DNA of 64,000 nt from Sequoia sempervirens. Taxonomy: Eukaryota > Streptophyta > Pinopsida > Cupressales > Cupressaceae. This document shows, in pieces, positions 1 to 10,728 of the stretch. Below the pieces are notes generated by a model. It saw only the letters and a program-made list of their open reading frames with translations. It had not been told where the DNA came from and did no database searches. Each line of letters begins with the position of its first letter. The stretch's first letter is position 1. The stretch is taken from contig VDFB02275540.1 in the NCBI GenBank assembly GCA_007258455.2, forward strand, positions 62,001 through 126,000. Reading direction: 5' to 3'. A program made the translations under genes and the position numbers.

Positions 1-1560
1 AGATGTTGACCCTTGAAAATGCGCCTGGGGTGTTGAAATTAAAAGTTGACCATGTTATATGCGCCCCTAGTCAAGATGAAAGTACACCTTGTCAAATGCG
101 CTTGGGACAAAAAGTGAAAGCTCCAGCACTCAAATGCGCCCTGGGAGAGAAGAAAGCCTCGAAATTTTCTAAGTATAAAAACTTGAAGTTGTTAGGGTCA
201 AATGCGCCCAAGAAGGTTGGAATGATGAAAATGCGCCTAAGTGCCTAAAGTGGAAGCTTGATAGGTGATATGCGCCTAGGCACAAACTGGAAGTTGATGG
301 TCTCATATGCGCCTAAGTGCCAAAAATGAAACCTTGGTGGGTAAAATGCGCCTAAGCCAAAATTGAGACCTCCATAGTCTAAATGCGCCTGGATGTTGTA
401 CATGTTATATGCGCCCCTCCTCAGATTTGAAGTTCAACGCGCCTTAGCTATAAGTTGAAAGCTCAAGCATAAGGATGCGCCTGGGTCTATAAAGGAGTTA
501 AAAGTAAAAAAAAATAATAATCTAAGGCATTTTAAGTGAATGTTTGACCCCTCAAATGCGCCCCATCTTGAGTACGCCTATGGCAAAATGAAATGTGATG
601 AGTCAAATGCGCCCCTAGTCAAAACTAGACGGAGACCCATCTAAATGCGCCCATGGATGAAATTGAAAGTTGGATGTATAAAATGCGCCTTGAAGCTAGA
701 TAGGTGATTTGCGCCTAGTCAAAAAAATGAAAGCTTGGCATGTTATATGCGCCCCTGGGTGTTAGGCAAGCAAGGTAAGTATCTAGGGCGTTAAGTTAAA
801 AGTATCACCACTCAAATGCGCCCAAGGCAAACAAACTGAAAGTACCATACCCCATATGCGCCCCACTTCATAAAGAATAGGTGTGCGCCCTTGGTGTTAA
901 AAGGTGGAAGTTCCAGATATCATTTGCGCTTAAGAAATAAACTAAAAGTTAACCGAAGGCGTAGATTGGAGTTTAATATGTCAAAAGCGCCCTTGAAAAC
1001 AACACAAGGAAAGTGGAATTTCCTAAGTCACGAATTGAAAACTCATGGGCCCAAATGCGCCCCCAACTGGAAGTATTAATTGTCATTTGCGCCCAACACA
1101 AAGTCCCACCCTTTTGAAGTTTTCTAAGGGTCGAAATGAAAGTAGCATAGCCCATTTGCGCCTTGAAACTAGAAGGAGGGCATACCAAATGCGCCCATGA
1201 TGAAAGAGGAGGCGGGCAAAGGCAAAAAGGCAAAATTGGAAGTTGCTCATGTAGAACGCGCCTGTGATCAAATTGGAGGCTTGACTGGTTATTTGCGCCT
1301 TAAGTTAGGGAGGGGAATTTTCTCAAGCATTTGGAATTCGAAACTCATCACATCTCATATGCGCCTGAAAGGGATGAGAATTGTTAAAGATTGAAGAAGG
1401 TCTAAAATGCGCCTGGAAGCTGGAGAAATTACAAAATGATTAAGCTGAAACCTCAACATATCATATGCGCCCAAAGCCAAGGCACAAGTTGCTGGAGATC
1501 TTATATGCGCCTAAAGAGAAAAGCTGAATGTTGACCCCTGTATTTGCGCCCACCTTTGAA
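1..1560. repeat. Degenerate ATGCGCC minisatellite array upstream of retroelement copy 1
   Basis: The core (A/T)ATGCGCC(C/T) recurs about every 30-50 bp, roughly 35-40 times, always in the same orientation. Examples lie near 18, 57, 130, 199, 229, 267, 305, 343 and 381, continuing to about 1550. Spacers are poorly conserved but often contain GAAAGTT or TTGAAG words. A core kept constant between drifting spacers suggests a diverged tandem repeat or an array of binding sites. Short ORFs here are by-products of the repeat. The array probably starts before the window. It lies about 1.7 kb upstream of the 1109-aa ORF, so it would be in the untranslated leader or promoter part of that element. The role is unknown. 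Confidence 0.8.
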
Positions 1561-2347
1561 AGATAAAATTGGATTTTAAAGAAGAAATAAATTAAAAAGG
1601 CGTTCAAAAGTCAAGGTTTAAAAACGATTTAACATTCAAAGAAAATCAAGCAATAATTATTAAAAGGTATCAAAGAAAATTTTAAAAGGGCGTTGGAAAT
1701 AAAGTATAATAAGCGCTTTGATAAAAAAATTAAATATCTCCCCCTTTTAAAATCACTGGTGATTTTCTTAAAATTCAAAGGCGTTTAAATTTTCTAAAGC
1801 ACGATTAAATTGAAAGGCGTTTGGAAGAAATTAAAATTTCTCTTAGCAAGACGGAGAAATTAATTTAATTAATTAATTAAATTATTTTCCTAAGTTTAAA
1901 ATTAAAATTCCCCCTTCGATTTTGACCCATGAAATTTTAAGATTCGGATGATTTTAACAAGGGGAATTTGTTTTGGAAGTCAATTACGGACGGAAAATAA
2001 AATTATGCCTAGCCAGTTTTGACGATCAACATCGAATTTTTAAAGTGCGTTGAAGAAATAAATTAAAATGGCGATTAAATTAAAATTTTAATTAATTAAA
2101 AGTGCCATTTTAAAATGCAGTCAAGATAACTTCAAATCAATGTAAAAATGATTTTCTCGAAATTACTGGAGGTAACTGGCAGTCGGGAGGGAATTTTAAA
2201 TTTAAATCGAGGAAAGAATCTCCCCGAATAGCAAATTGTCATAACAACTGCCTGACGACTGGAATATTCCCTTTTAAATTTAGCAAACGCGTCAGTCATG
2301 ATGAAGGGAATAAAAGGCATCTGCTAAAATTAGCGCCAGCCTTTTGC
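1561..2347. other. AT-rich spacer between array and promoter, no gene seen
   Basis: No coding sequence is recognisable. The stretch is rich in AAATTAAAA and TTAATTAATTAATTAA words and in recurring GGCGTT words. It separates the ATGCGCC array from the TATA-like box and spliced leader of retroelement copy 1. Confidence 0.5.
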
Positions 2348-2354
2348 TATAAAA
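2348..2354 (+). promoter_or_regulatory. TATA-like box ahead of copy 1 leader
   Basis: TATAAAA within GCTATAAAACTC, about 240 bp upstream of a good splice donor and 940 bp upstream of the ORF start. It differs in context from the TATA box inside the 3' LTR (6793), so it could be an internal promoter. This is inference from position and motif only. Confidence 0.4.
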
Positions 2355-2590
2355 CTCTGAGGATTTTCATTCTCGTCTCACAAGATTCGAAGTTGAAATT
2401 TATGCTGGCAAGTTGAGTTGTGAGATTTCATTTGAGAGTTGCTGAAGGATTGAGGTGCTAAGTTCGATTTTTGCAAGAGACTGAAGTTGCTGAAAGTTGA
2501 TTTCTTGAAGTTGCTGAGATTCGGAGTTGCAAGTTGCGAAGTGCTTCGAAGTAAAAGGGTTTAGCATTTTTATTTCTTCACGTTGTTGAG

Positions 2591-3288
2591 GTATGTATTC
2601 GAAGTTGCTGAAACTTTTTATTTTGCTGAAAGTCGAAATGTTTTTGAAGTTAAGAGTTGAAATGCTGAAATCATTTATTTATGCTGAAAGTTGAAATTGC
2701 TTGAATTCGAAATTGCTTGAGCTTTAATTTTTCGAAGTTGTTTGAAGTTGCCGAGTGTTAGAATCAAATTGGATTTAAATCGTGAAGCCTTCGAAGTTGC
2801 TGTTTTATAATTTTCGAAGTGCTGATTTTCGATTGCTTTTCGAAGTTGCTGATTTATAACTTTCGAAAAGTTGATTTTAAATTGTTGAAACTTGCTGATT
2901 TTAACTTGTTCGTTTAAAAAACTCTCGGACTTATTTTAAACTCTTCGAAGTTGCTGATGTATAACTGTCGAAGAGCTGATTTCAAACTTGGTAATTTATC
3001 ATTCGAAGGCTTGCTGATTTTAAATTCGAAATTGCTGATTTTAAATATTGCTGAAACTTAACACGCTTTTTCGAGGTTGAAATTGATAGAGTTAATTTCT
3101 TGCGAGTAGTTGAATATTTCTTTTGGCCGCGAGTTGTTGAGGGTTGAAGTTTAATTCTTGAAAGTCAAAGTTGGCTGCTAACGCTACTAACTTGTATTTA
3201 TTTTTGCAGCCAACTCCAACCGCCAGCCGCTTCACGTGATTGTTGTTTTAAAAAGTTGATGGAGTAATGTTCGCTTTCTGTTTTGCAG
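2591..3288 (+). other. Probable 5'-leader intron of retroelement copy 1
   Basis: A consensus plant donor GAG|GTATGT lies at 2591. A perfect TACTAAC branch site (3185-3191) is followed by a pyrimidine-rich acceptor TTTTTGCAG ending at 3209. A second acceptor TTTTGCAG ends at 3288, directly before the ATG at 3289. The interior is full of TTCGAAGTTGCTGA-type words in imprecise repetition. Splicing from 2591 to 3209 or 3288 would place the start codon near the beginning of the second exon. A spliced leader is unusual but known in plant retroelements. RNA evidence is not available here. Confidence 0.5.
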
Positions 3289-6200
3289 ATGGCTGACGCT
3301 GCTGGAACTAGCAAGGCTGGAACTAAGGCTGCAAACAATGAAGCTGTTAAGGAGAACGCCTCCAGGCAGGCGAAAATCAAGAGTCTAAAGAAGTCTTTCA
3401 TCCCGGAATCAAAGATCATCTCAAAGCATGGAAATCTGACGGACACCAATCTCGGACCATTCAACCTCGAGGCATTCATACGCAGAATGTATGGGCAGGG
3501 TGGCAACCTTCCGACAGATGCATCACGTAACATTGTCAAGAGCGGATTGTACAATGCAGCAGGGTTCCAGCCAGCGGTCTGTTGTCCTGAGTTGATCATG
3601 GAGTGCGCCAACTGCTACAATTCTGAGGATCGGACTATCACCTCTCCTGACGGTATGATTATGGCTAATTTCGCTCCGGATGCAATTGGCGAAGCGTTTG
3701 GAATCCTCGCTACGGACAATATGTTGTATAAGTCCAAGGCCAAGGCAGATAAGATGTACGCCACCACCTTTGAGAAGTGCATGAAAAGGATAAACACCTC
3801 ATGGATGCGCAAGCCAAAGCCACCTGCTGCCAGGTTACCGAAACAGATAATTTCAGAGGAGCTGAAGCAAGAGTATTGCGACATCATTATGTTGCTCAGC
3901 AGAGTCAACGGCAGCCCTCAGTCATTCATATTCGAGCCATGGATGTTCTTTTACATCAGTGTGGTGCTCGAAGGGGACGAGCAAGTAAACTGGGCGAAGA
4001 TGATAAGTGATAACATCGACGAGCAGTTCCGGAACCTCAGAAGGACAAAAACATTTTACATGAGCTCATATGTCATTTACATGTTAGCTCGAATGACCAA
4101 GTATAGAGGATTGGCGTACCAAGAGCCCATTGGCTGCGGCTATAATCAATTCAAGATTCACCAGTCTTGCAGACAGTTGCATCTTACTCACACTGGTGAC
4201 TTTCAGAGAGTGAATGACGCTTTTACCATGTACATCACAAGGACCCTTCAGCAAAGGCTACAACAGAGGATATCCGAGGAAGCTCAGATGCTCATCGAAG
4301 AATATGGGTGTTGGTTCGTCCAATTCCCGAAGTTCACCTATCTGAGGCTTCCGGGTTATGATTCATATGTTTACAAGTTGCCAAGGTATCCAACTAATAG
4401 AATGATATTACTCGAGTTGTCTAGGCAATTGGTGGCCTACGACAAAATTATTAGGCGGAAGAAGAAGGGAGGCTTGCATTTTCCCATTGTGTTGGGAAAT
4501 TCACTCGAGGAATGCCCGACTTTACAAGCAGCCAAAGAGGCCGAGGATGAGCTGAAATTCTACAAGTTGACCCTTTATACCAGCCGACAGAGTTTTGATC
4601 CTAAGGGAATGATTGGAACGGTTCAAGGAGAAGAATACAAACACAAGGCTCACCTGGAAGACTTTTGGGCAAATGCTGGAAGCGAGGATGAAATCAGGAG
4701 AAGGATGTTTTCAAGGCTGCCCCTGAAGCTAATCAGAGAGTGTGAGGTGATTAAGGTGCCAGATCAACTTGAGGAGGATACTAGGGTCACCCATCCAGAT
4801 TATGAAACGGTAAAGAACGCTCCGATGCCACCAATAGATTGGGCCGAACCAGAGATTGCGGATCTAGACACTCTGTCTATCCCAGTCATGACATTCACGA
4901 GGGCTTGGGTGGATGAGCGTGTTAACAGGTTAAGAAGAAGGTCAGTCGCCCTCACGTATGACCTCATGGGTGATAAAAAGCCGCCAGTGTTAGCAAAGAG
5001 GAAGAAGCAACTCACACGAGGTCCGGAATCAAAAAGAAGGGAGCCCGTTCAGCCAGAGCCGCAGGGGTCAGAGGATACAACGTCCACTCAGCTGGTATCT
5101 CATGCTTCCAGTAGGCGTGAAGTTTCATTGTTTGCTAGTCAGAGAGCTCCGAGAAATGAAGAACCGGAAGTTGGAGAAGTCAACCAGCCTATGCCAAAAG
5201 AAGTAGATACTCAGAGTGTGAATGATCCTGAAGGTGCCGATAAGCGGGATGAAGGGGAAGAATCAGATATGGAAACCCACTTTGACTTTTCCTTCGGAGA
5301 AGAAGATGCTGGGACTCATGAGGGAAGTGATCAAGAGGTCGAGATAATTGAGCCTCCAACAAATACTGCTCGGGAAGAAGTTCGGGAAGTGGAAGCAATT
5401 GAGGAGCAGCCCTTGATTGTTTATGATATTCAACGAAATTGGCTTTCACAGGCGATCCGAAGGGACCAGGATGATGACGCCAACCTAGCAATTGAAATGG
5501 AAGAACTCTTGAATAGAACAAGCAAGTCGCCAAAGCGGAAGAGGGCGAGAAAATATACAAGGATGGAAACAAATGAGGCCGGTTCTCGCAGCCTTCATAT
5601 CGCTGCCCCAAGAGAAGATCACGATTTGAGTGATGCAATGCCGGAGAAGTACACAATCACCACAATTGAGTTGGGACGCCCTTCAGGAGCGCAGGGGGTG
5701 GAAGAAGCGGAAAGTTCGTTTCAGGCATTAAAAGATAGGCTGGTAAAGAAAGAGGGAAAGTATAAAAGGTTGAAGAAAGAGCACCGAGCGTTGGTTGAGT
5801 ATGTGCAAAATCTCGCACATCCTGTTGCTCAGGGTAATCCAGCGACCGAGCTTCCACCAGAGTTGCCACGAGAGCCGATCAGCGGCCTTGAAGAAGTGAA
5901 GAGGGCTGTACAAGAAGGAGATAAGTGGGTGAATGGTGTCCGTGCTGAGGCAGAAAAGTTCATGGCGGATCTCGTCTCAGCATTCCAAAATGTTTCCGGT
6001 ATTCTTTCACGCTTGGATGATGTTGAGCAGGCTTGGGGAGATACCCACATCTTTCAAGATAAAACTATCCCACGTCTTGCTGTTTTGATGCGTGTTCCCA
6101 CGCAAACTCTGGTGAATGAAGGGGTAATTCAAGCAGGTGATAGATATGACTTCCGTGGATGGCATTCAGCAGCGTTCACAGGGAAGAGTTTCTTTGACAC

Positions 6201-6618
6201 TGCGGCAATGGAGTCCTCCAAGATCAGAAAGGCTATGAGGAATATTCGCGAGAGTATTCTCAACACTTTGGAGTCAGTATTCGCAAGAAGGCTTACGCAC
6301 GAGGAGGTAGATGCAGAAGGACTAAGGGCAAGATTGCAGCCATTCTTTACAGAGATGAGGACATTTTCCCAGTTGGATTTTGAAAACATCTCTACGTTTT
6401 CAACAATCATTCAGAGCACGCAAGATTCTATGGAGACTTGGGAAAAATCTTGTGAGAAGCACGAACAAATGGTAGCCATCTTGGAGTATCAGCTGAATCT
6501 TACTCCATCAATTTCTGAAGAAGAGGTCGACGCAGTGCTGGCGCGATTCATAGCGTACGCGGTCCGAGAGAAGAGCAAAGGAATCCGGGTCATGGACGAG
6601 AATCTTCTAGAAGGGTAG
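3289..6618 (+). CDS. Intact 1109-aa retroelement protein (plant putative-transposon-protein type)
   Basis: A long uninterrupted ORF; the ATG at 3289 (MADAAGTSKAG...) is chosen over an upstream TTG because it directly follows a splice acceptor. The N-terminus is Ala/Lys-rich. Residues about 60-300 carry a helical region with SPDGMIMANF, YCDIIMLLSRVNG and FYMSSYVIYMLAR, resembling the plant 'putative transposon protein' domain found in retroelement gag-like proteins. This assignment is by pattern only. Residues about 590-730 are acidic and low-complexity. A basic cluster SPKRKRARK near residue 746 could be a nuclear localisation signal. A Lys-rich coiled coil lies near 812-840, with more helices to the end. 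There is no zinc knuckle, protease, RT or integrase. Two decayed relatives lie at 7733-10019 (minus) and 12530-14762 (plus). A gag-like role is an inference. Confidence 0.75.
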   Translation: MADAAGTSKAGTKAANNEAVKENASRQAKIKSLKKSFIPESKIISKHGNLTDTNLGPFNLEAFIRRMYGQGGNLPTDASRNIVKSGLYNAAGFQPAVCCPELIMECANCYNSEDRTITSPDGMIMANFAPDAIGEAFGILATDNMLYKSKAKADKMYATTFEKCMKRINTSWMRKPKPPAARLPKQIISEELKQEYCDIIMLLSRVNGSPQSFIFEPWMFFYISVVLEGDEQVNWAKMISDNIDEQFRNLRRTKTFYMSSYVIYMLARMTKYRGLAYQEPIGCGYNQFKIHQSCRQLHLTHTGDFQRVNDAFTMYITRTLQQRLQQRISEEAQMLIEEYGCWFVQFPKFTYLRLPGYDSYVYKLPRYPTNRMILLELSRQLVAYDKIIRRKKKGGLHFPIVLGNSLEECPTLQAAKEAEDELKFYKLTLYTSRQSFDPKGMIGTVQGEEYKHKAHLEDFWANAGSEDEIRRRMFSRLPLKLIRECEVIKVPDQLEEDTRVTHPDYETVKNAPMPPIDWAEPEIADLDTLSIPVMTFTRAWVDERVNRLRRRSVALTYDLMGDKKPPVLAKRKKQLTRGPESKRREPVQPEPQGSEDTTSTQLVSHASSRREVSLFASQRAPRNEEPEVGEVNQPMPKEVDTQSVNDPEGADKRDEGEESDMETHFDFSFGEEDAGTHEGSDQEVEIIEPPTNTAREEVREVEAIEEQPLIVYDIQRNWLSQAIRRDQDDDANLAIEMEELLNRTSKSPKRKRARKYTRMETNEAGSRSLHIAAPREDHDLSDAMPEKYTITTIELGRPSGAQGVEEAESSFQALKDRLVKKEGKYKRLKKEHRALVEYVQNLAHPVAQGNPATELPPELPREPISGLEEVKRAVQEGDKWVNGVRAEAEKFMADLVSAFQNVSGILSRLDDVEQAWGDTHIFQDKTIPRLAVLMRVPTQTLVNEGVIQAGDRYDFRGWHSAAFTGKSFFDTAAMESSKIRKAMRNIRESILNTLESVFARRLTHEEVDAEGLRARLQPFFTEMRTFSQLDFENISTFSTIIQSTQDSMETWEKSCEKHEQMVAILEYQLNLTPSISEEEVDAVLARFIAYAVREKSKGIRVMDENLLEG
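6607..6618 (+). other. Polypurine-tract-like sequence overlapping the stop codon
   Basis: CTAGAAGGGTAG directly precedes TGGGCATT, the apparent start of the 3' LTR, and contains the TAG stop of the ORF. Copy 3 has the same junction (TAG then TGGGCATT at 14763). The position fits a plus-strand primer site, but the tract is short. Confidence 0.4.
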
Positions 6619-6792
6619 TGGGCATTAATTGCTCATACTGGTCAAAGGAGGAATCTGCTATTTTTAGGAGCATTATGACGCGTCAATCCTCCCTTTTTGG
6701 CGGTTTTTAGGGCAATCTCGTCTAGGGCTGAGGTGGCTCAATCTAAGCCCCCATTGTAATTTGATCTGGGCCGTCAGTTGAAACAGGCCAGC

Positions 6793-6800
6793 TATATAAG
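6793..6800 (+). promoter_or_regulatory. TATA box in copy 1 LTR
   Basis: TATATAAG in GGCCAGCTATATAAGGGG, conserved in copy 3 as GGCCAGCTATAAAAGGGG (14937). It lies about 175 bp into the LTR, with an AATAAA signal about 190 bp downstream. Confidence 0.6.
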
Positions 6801-6979
6801 GGGGCCCCCCTCATTTGTACTCTAGTAGTCATAGAATCAGAGAATAGAGAGCTATTGTTGAAGCAGAATAGAGAGTAGAAGCTTTTAAGTTAGAGTAGTT
6901 TCTCATTTGCATTGTTGAAGAAGAAGGGGAATTCTCCCTTTGAGAATTTTGTAAGAGATTGTCACAAAAGATTATTCTT

Positions 6980-6985
6980 AATAAA
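6980..6985 (+). terminator. Polyadenylation signal in copy 1 LTR
   Basis: AATAAA in TTCTTAATAAAGC, downstream of the LTR TATA box. Copy 3 has AATAAA at the equivalent place (15099-15104). Confidence 0.5.
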
Positions 6986-7732
6986 GCTTTTCATTGATGG
7001 TGAATTTCAACTTTGTTTGGAATAGTTCGTGAGGTTTCTTATTCCTTTGACTTCAATTAGGAACTTAATTTCATGCTTGTAGTTAGACATGGATGTTTAT
7101 GCTTGATATAAGTGAATTTCTTTTATCCATACCACTAACGTTCTTGCTGATGGTAAGCACGTCTTGTGTGGTCAACTGGACTTTTTGTACTTAACTTCGA
7201 TCAAGGTTCATAGGTAGTTATGCATCGTTGTGATGGTAGTTGCACTATTGAATCCTGATTTGAACATCATTTTCATCCTTTGAAGATTGCACTTACTTTG
7301 TTGATGCTGTCCATCAGGAGGCTAAACAATGTTTGTCGAAATTCATTTAGGTTGAGCGTAACACCCATTTGCATTTAGATTAGAAGTTAGATTTTAGAAA
7401 TCTCTGCAACCATTCAATTCCGCATAATCTTGGTTAGTTTTAGGAAACTTGTACGCTAAAGCCAAATCATTCGCGCAAAAATCCCCTTCAAAAGCACATA
7501 TTGGTCATTACTACACTCATTTTGAACAACTACGTAAGTCCCCTCGTGAGTACACAGCATATACACATCAACCAAACTGAGCCTATTCGCATTTAAAGAA
7601 CCTTGGAGTTGAAGGCGTGATCTCACTCGCAATCTTAGCACGCCGAATACTTTGTTCAAGAGAGAATAGGGTATCCATTTGGAAACTTTGTTCTACCTGG
7701 TTGGTGAGGTCACAAAAATCACATCAACAGTA

Positions 7733-10019
7733 CTGCAACTTGCACTGTGCGATTACCAACCTCATCCCTTTGGATGGTGGAAAATTTCTTGGCTTTCTTC
7801 CTTGTGGCAGTTTGTTCTAGCCTCGCCAAGAAATCTGTGGCATCATCTTCTTCAGGAACCTCTGCTGGCGCCTTTCTCTTTAATCTTTCTTTTAGCCAAT
7901 CTAGGATGGTTGGCTGCTCAATTCCGTCCTCCTGTTGACCTTGGACTTCTTGAATATCCCGCACTTCTTGTTCTTCTTGAATCTTTGGTATATCATGAAG
8001 TTCTTGGATATTTGGAATTTCCTGCACGGATGGGTCCTCTTGGATTCCTTTGAGGGCGGAAATCATTCCTTCCTCGAATTCTCCATCCATAATATCTACA
8101 TCATTGTCTGATTCTAGGATCTCGGTGCCTGTAGGAGAAGGTTGAGCATCGTCCTCCAGTTGTATTGGCTCCACATCTCTGACTGGGGAAGGAATCCTGA
8201 CATTCTCCAAAGACTCTTTATCCATGGCGAGTATTTCTTCTATATTTCTGGAAGTGGCCGACTAAAGAGGTCTGGATTTGTGCTTCTTCCAAGAAGGCCC
8301 TTCATCTATCATTTTATCCTTGTCCTGTTTTGTAGATTTACCAATTTCTTTCCTATTTCCCAAGTTGGCGGTATCTGTTGGCCCATCTCCATGAGATGCA
8401 CCGGCATTTGAAGAACAGGACTCTGTATCGCCCATCAATTCGTACGTGAATTGCATATTTCTTTGCCTTAGAGTTTCTACCTGCCGATCTCTCCACCACT
8501 GAGAATACTTGAAAACAGGTCGCATGAATGTTGCTAGGTCACCAATCTCAGGCTCAGACCACCTCACAGAGGGAAGTGGCTGGTTCTCATCGAAGTCTGG
8601 CTGCAAATATATTCTGTCATCCTGTAGTTGATCGGGTACTTTGAAAAGCTCCGTTGCCCTAATCATACTTAGTGGCAATCTTGATCACAACCTCTTTCTC
8701 ACGTCATATTCGTCAGCAGCATTGGCCCAGAAGTCTTCTAAGTCTACCTGGTGCTTGTATTTCTCTCCGTCCAAAGTCCTGATGTGATGGAGTGGATCAA
8801 AGTTATTCCTGGACTTGTATGATATGAACGGATATTTCTGGATCTCTAGTCGGGCACCCTCTGCTGCTTGCGCCGTTGGACAGGATTCCTCCATATTGCC
8901 AATGAAAAAAGGAAAGGTGACAGCTGCCTTCTTTTTAGGCCTTTGAATATTTTGATACGCCTCCAATTGCCTCAGCACTTCTAGCAAAACCATTTTGTTG
9001 GTTGGATAGATGGGCAGTCTATAAGGATTTCCTGAGAATCCTTGGATCCTGATGTAAGTGAACTTGGGATATTGGATGAACCATGATCCATATTTGCCAA
9101 TCAAACTCTTGGCCTCATGGGTGAGTCTTTGGTGTGTTCCGCCTTGGAGAAGCCGAGTGATGTACATCAGAAAGGCGTCATGAGCTCGTTGGAAATGTGA
9201 CTTCTCTTTTAGTTGCAATTGCGGATAACAATCATATGCCTTGAGTTGTCCTTCGCCATTGCCAACCACACCTTTGCAAACCAAGCCAGAATACTTATAA
9301 TACCTCGCAAGCGAATATATGACGTACGGGCTCATGTGAAAGGTCTTGGTTTCCTCCAGGTTGACTAACTGCTCATGGAGGCTATCACTGATCATTCTGG
9401 ACCAGTTAAACATCTTGACTCTGGTAATTATTTCATCAATGAAATAATACATCTAGTTTTCGAAAGGCGCACCATGAGGATTGCCTACTATTCTGTTCAG
9501 CAGCAAGACTATGTCACCATATTCTTCTGTGAAATGCATTCTAACCAATTTCTTCGGCATCTTCCCTGTAGTAGGTTTGGGCTTCAGCAACCAAGTCTTG
9601 TTTATGTTCGATGCACAAAGGTCTTGCTGGTTCTGGTAAAGCTTAAGTGCATCCTCCTTAGTGCGGTAGGATGTTCTATTGTAAACTGGAATTTCAAAAA
9701 TTTCCCGAATGGCTAGCTCGAACAAGTATGCAAGAACTCTTCCATCAGGAGCTTCTATTTGCCTTTCTCGTGCATTATAGTGCAATGCGCATTCCACCAT
9801 AAGTTCCGGACACTCTTGTGCTGGCGGAAATCCAGCTACATGAACAATTCCACTACGCATCATTCTTCTCGCAATTGGCATAGGCAGACGTCCATCGCTT
9901 CTGTACATTCTTTTCCTGAAGTCATCGAGGTCAACGTGGCCAAGATTGGTGTCCACAACATGCTCCCACTTAGATTTGATCTTTGACTGCATCTGCACAC
10001 CCTTGCTGGCAAACTTCAT
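7733..10019 (-). pseudogene. Retroelement copy 2: truncated antisense relative of the 1109-aa ORF
   Basis: Reading on the minus strand from the ATG at 10019, this matches copy 1 from near its N-terminus to about residue 780. Shared blocks include DTNLGHVDLDDFRKRMY, CPELMVECALHYN, FHMSPYVIYSLAR and KYKHQVDLEDFWANA. One reading frame is kept throughout, broken only by three stops at 9453-9455, 8685-8687 and 8262-8264. No frameshift is needed. The first stop replaces a Trp of copy 1 (TGG to TAG). The matching sequence ends abruptly where the 3' LTR of copy 1 ends, so copy 1 probably inserted here and the rest of copy 2 lies upstream of the window. An acceptor-like TTTTCTTGCAG (minus) lies just upstream of the start. 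Confidence 0.8.
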
Positions 10020-10728
10020 CCTTACCGCCTCGAAAATAAATCTGCAAGAAAAGCAAAGAGAAAACTTAGAATTCGAAATTTAAATCACTTTGAAAGATAT
10101 TCCAGCTAGTTGTCAAATTAGACTTCGTGAAAAATGAAGCTGGAAAGAAAATAAATGATGAAGTTTTATGCCAAAATGAAGTGGACAAAGTAAATCTGCC
10201 TGGCTCTTCTAGACAAAAGAAATGATCACAATCACAATGCAAGCTGATAAAAATTTGCTTCTTTCACTTCGCTTCAAACTTTTCTCACTTCTCTTGCCTT
10301 AGACAAATTTCTTCTCACACTTTTCTTTCGAAAATCGAATGATTGTAAAAATGAGAAGCGAAATCAATTATAGAGGTGAGAAAATCGATCCAATTAGCAA
10401 ATTTCAAATGTTTCCTTCAAATCGAGCTTTAACTTGTCTTTTACTTAGCTTTCGAGTGGCAAGTTTTATCTTCGACGATAGTATTTGGGAAAGTTTCCAA
10501 ATTCAACACCAGTTCAATAAAGCTCTTTTTGTCCTTTTTCCAATTTCGATTTTTTAAAACTTATCTCTTTGGGGTGTTGGAAAATGAATAATTAAAATAA
10601 TTAAAATAATTATTTTATGTGTTATTTCCAACCTGTTCGTTTTATGGCAAATTATTTTTGTCCAAGGCAATTTTGATTTTTTCGAAATTTTTCATTTGCC
10701 TTAGGCGAATTTTCTTTTCTTCCAAATT
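10020..10728 (-). other. Leader region of copy 2
   Basis: AT-rich sequence between the copy 2 start codon and its repeat arrays, on the minus strand. It holds a splice-acceptor-like tract about 25 nt before the start codon. No coding sequence is supported; short ORFs here are chance. Confidence 0.35.

Larger units (their letters stand above)
6619..7729 (+). mobile_element. 3' LTR-like tail of retroelement copy 1
   Basis: This 1.1-kb tail is shared with copy 3 (14763-15850). Matching blocks include TGGGCATTAA...ACTGGTCAAAG at the start, a TATA box, TGTGTGGTCAACTGGA, TTTGAAGATTGCAC, AGGAAACTTG and ACCTTGGAGTTGAA. It carries U3-R-U5-like signals in order: TATATAAG at 6793-6800 and AATAAA at 6980-6985. 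The end is near CACATCA at 7726 or CAACA at 7729, immediately followed by the antisense interior of copy 2. A matching 5' LTR is not in the window and would lie upstream of position 1. Confidence 0.6.

Noticed and set aside
1..1400. ATGCGCC array as a CRISPR or as E2F sites
   Set aside because: Spacing is irregular, the repeat core is too short and the genome is eukaryotic, so CRISPR is excluded. The core only loosely resembles the E2F consensus and most copies do not fit.
5189..5656. 155-codon minus-strand ORF within the 1109-aa ORF
   Set aside because: Antisense shadow of an acidic, biased coding region; no domain, no neighbours.
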